This document shows positions 62,521 to 64,000 of a DNA stretch of 64,000 nt, in pieces. The notes beneath the pieces were generated by a model, which searched no databases, was not told where the DNA came from, and worked only from the letters and a program-made list of their open reading frames with translations. The first letter of the stretch is position 1, and each line of letters starts with the position of its first letter. This DNA comes from an uncultured bacterium (lineage in GTDB: Bacteria; Patescibacteriota; Gracilibacteria; Absconditabacterales; Absconditicoccaceae): positions 22,435 through 86,434 of the forward strand of contig CAMJSB010000005.1 of assembly GCA_946408385.1 (NCBI GenBank). The letters are read 5' to 3'. The position numbers and the translations under genes are program-made.

Positions 62521-63615
62521 CTATAAACTTTCGAGCCATTGTTGAACTTCCTCTTTTGATGCACCTTGAGCAAATCTCTTACTTCAAATAATGTTTAAGT
62601 TGTATGGTTCTAAATATTCAAAGCTACCTTCAATTCAAGATGATCATGAAGTACAGAAAAGTACAATATTTTTGTCAGAGAAATCATATTTTTCAAGTAA
62701 TGTGAAGATAATATTTGGAGTTCTACCAAACCAGATAGGAAATCATAAATAAATTGTATCATATTGATCAAGATTAAAATCATTCCCAAATTCTGGTCTA
62801 ATTGATAAGTCTTGGTACTCTTGGTATGACCTAGATTGTTCATTTCTCCAATTTAAATCTTCTTCTGTATAAGGATTTTCAGGTCAGATTTCATTTAATT
62901 CACAATCAATTATTTCAGAAATGTATGTAGCAATCTGTTTAGTGTGTCCAGTTGGAGAAAAAACGATTACCAAAGATTTTTCTCATTCCAATGTTGATGT
63001 AAGGAATAATTCTTCTAATGTATCAATACTAACGGCATTGTAATAATGAGTTCCAGCTGCTCAATCTATACCATCGAGTTCTCATTTGAATAAAACTGAA
63101 TCTCCATAAATCATTTTATGTGGATCTACATAATTTTGCCACATTTCTTGGTCTATAAAGATAACATCAGCATGGTCTTCATATTCTCATCTCAAAACTA
63201 ATTTTCCAGCTTCAAGCTGTTCATCAAATCAATTTTCTGGTCACATAATAATATAAGTCTGAGCTTCTTCATCAGGAGTACCTGGAATTTCACAAGCTTC
63301 TCATTCACAAGTCTCATGAACTGGCTCTAAATCTAAATCAACATTATCTTTGCTATAAACTTTACATGAGAAATTGTAATTTACTCATTCACTAGTTACA
63401 CTTCATGTGTAAATATAAGCTCAATCTAATTTAGTAGCATTTGGCATACTGACATTTTCAAGATATTCTCATAATTCTTGTCTTAGCTTATCTCCACAGT
63501 AAACAGAATTTTGTTTAAATTTGTTTTCATTTTGAATAAATAGTCATGCACATACGATTCATGCAATCAAAATAAGTGCCAAAATGCACCATAAAACTTT
63601 TTTTCGTGTTTTCAT
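62521..63615 (-). CDS. Membrane-anchored protein with C-terminal flavodoxin-like domain
   Basis: SLVIVFSPTGHTKQIATYISEIIDCE...YDTIYLGFPIWFGRTPNIIFTLLEKYD. Confidence 0.75.
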
Positions 63616-63641
63616 TTATATAATAAGTAAAAAAATAAAAA

Positions 63642-64000
63642 TTATTTCAGTAATGAAAATACCAAAGTTACATCTCAATCTCATAGAATTTCTTTCAAGC
63701 TATCTTTAGAAATCATTCCGACTTTTCAGAGTTTAGTATATGACCGAGAATTACTTTCATAAAATAATGAAATCTGATTTCATTGATACAAAACAATATC
63801 CCCAGGTTCGGTTGTGATTTGTTTATCTGCTCTAGGTAAATCAAATCATAAATTTCCTACTTTTTCAAATCATCAATATTCACGAGCATTTATTGCTATA
63901 TCTCATTCATGCAGTTTTTCAATCAAAGCTTTTGTGGCTGAATTTTTTTCCAAAGGTAAATCAAAAGTTTTATCTCAAATTTTTAGATTTATAACATAGT
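63642..64000 (-). CDS. Cyclophilin-like fold protein; 5' end beyond window
   Basis: GDIAINAREYGGFEKVGNLGFDLPRADKQITTEPGDIVLYQGNQISLFYESNSRSYTKLGKV. Confidence 0.7.

Noticed and set aside
1-64000. CRISPR arrays, transposases/IS ends, prophage modules
   Set aside because: No regularly spaced repeats, Cas-like genes, transposase motifs or phage structural genes were seen on either strand.
1-64000. Widespread pseudogenes/frameshifts implied by short track ORFs
   Set aside because: Almost all breaks are TGA and vanish under code 25; only the subtilase and L,D-transpeptidase remain disrupted.

Overview
AT-rich bacterial chromosome segment that only reads correctly if UGA encodes glycine (translation table 25; candidate phyla Absconditabacteria/SR1 or Gracilibacteria/BD1-5). 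The supplied standard-code ORF track is therefore badly fragmented. Re-reading by hand with TAA/TAG as the only stops gives about 55 mostly intact, closely packed genes. UGA falls on invariant glycines in Walker A motifs, ABC signatures, GxSxG motifs and the Tgt active site. Recognisable content: tgt, valS, sufC, a short sufBD-like gene, alr, ppsA, pyk, an AMP/thymidine phosphorylase, a hemW-like gene, a murF-like Mur ligase, rnpA, rnpB, tRNA-Trp(CCA), an ABC-F ATPase, a Na/Pi cotransporter and htpX. There is also a large cell-wall/peptidase arsenal: L,D-transpeptidase, lytic transglycosylase, NlpC/P60, sortase, subtilase, C39-like, HExxH proteins and CapA. The surface set includes a FISUMP/InlB/SLH protein and a VirB2-like pilin. 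The most interesting items are: (1) an EcoRI-type adenine methyltransferase paired with a DUF262-HNH nuclease behind a promoter, a folded ~150-nt RNA and two hairpins; (2) two further unassigned structured RNAs with their own promoters and terminators; (3) two apparently broken genes, a homopolymer frameshift in a subtilase and an in-frame TAA in an L,D-transpeptidase; (4) three small genes that use no UGA-Gly; (5) rnpB immediately upstream of tRNA-Trp. No CRISPR array, IS element or prophage was seen. Coordinates were counted by hand, and family calls rest on motif recognition, not database searches.
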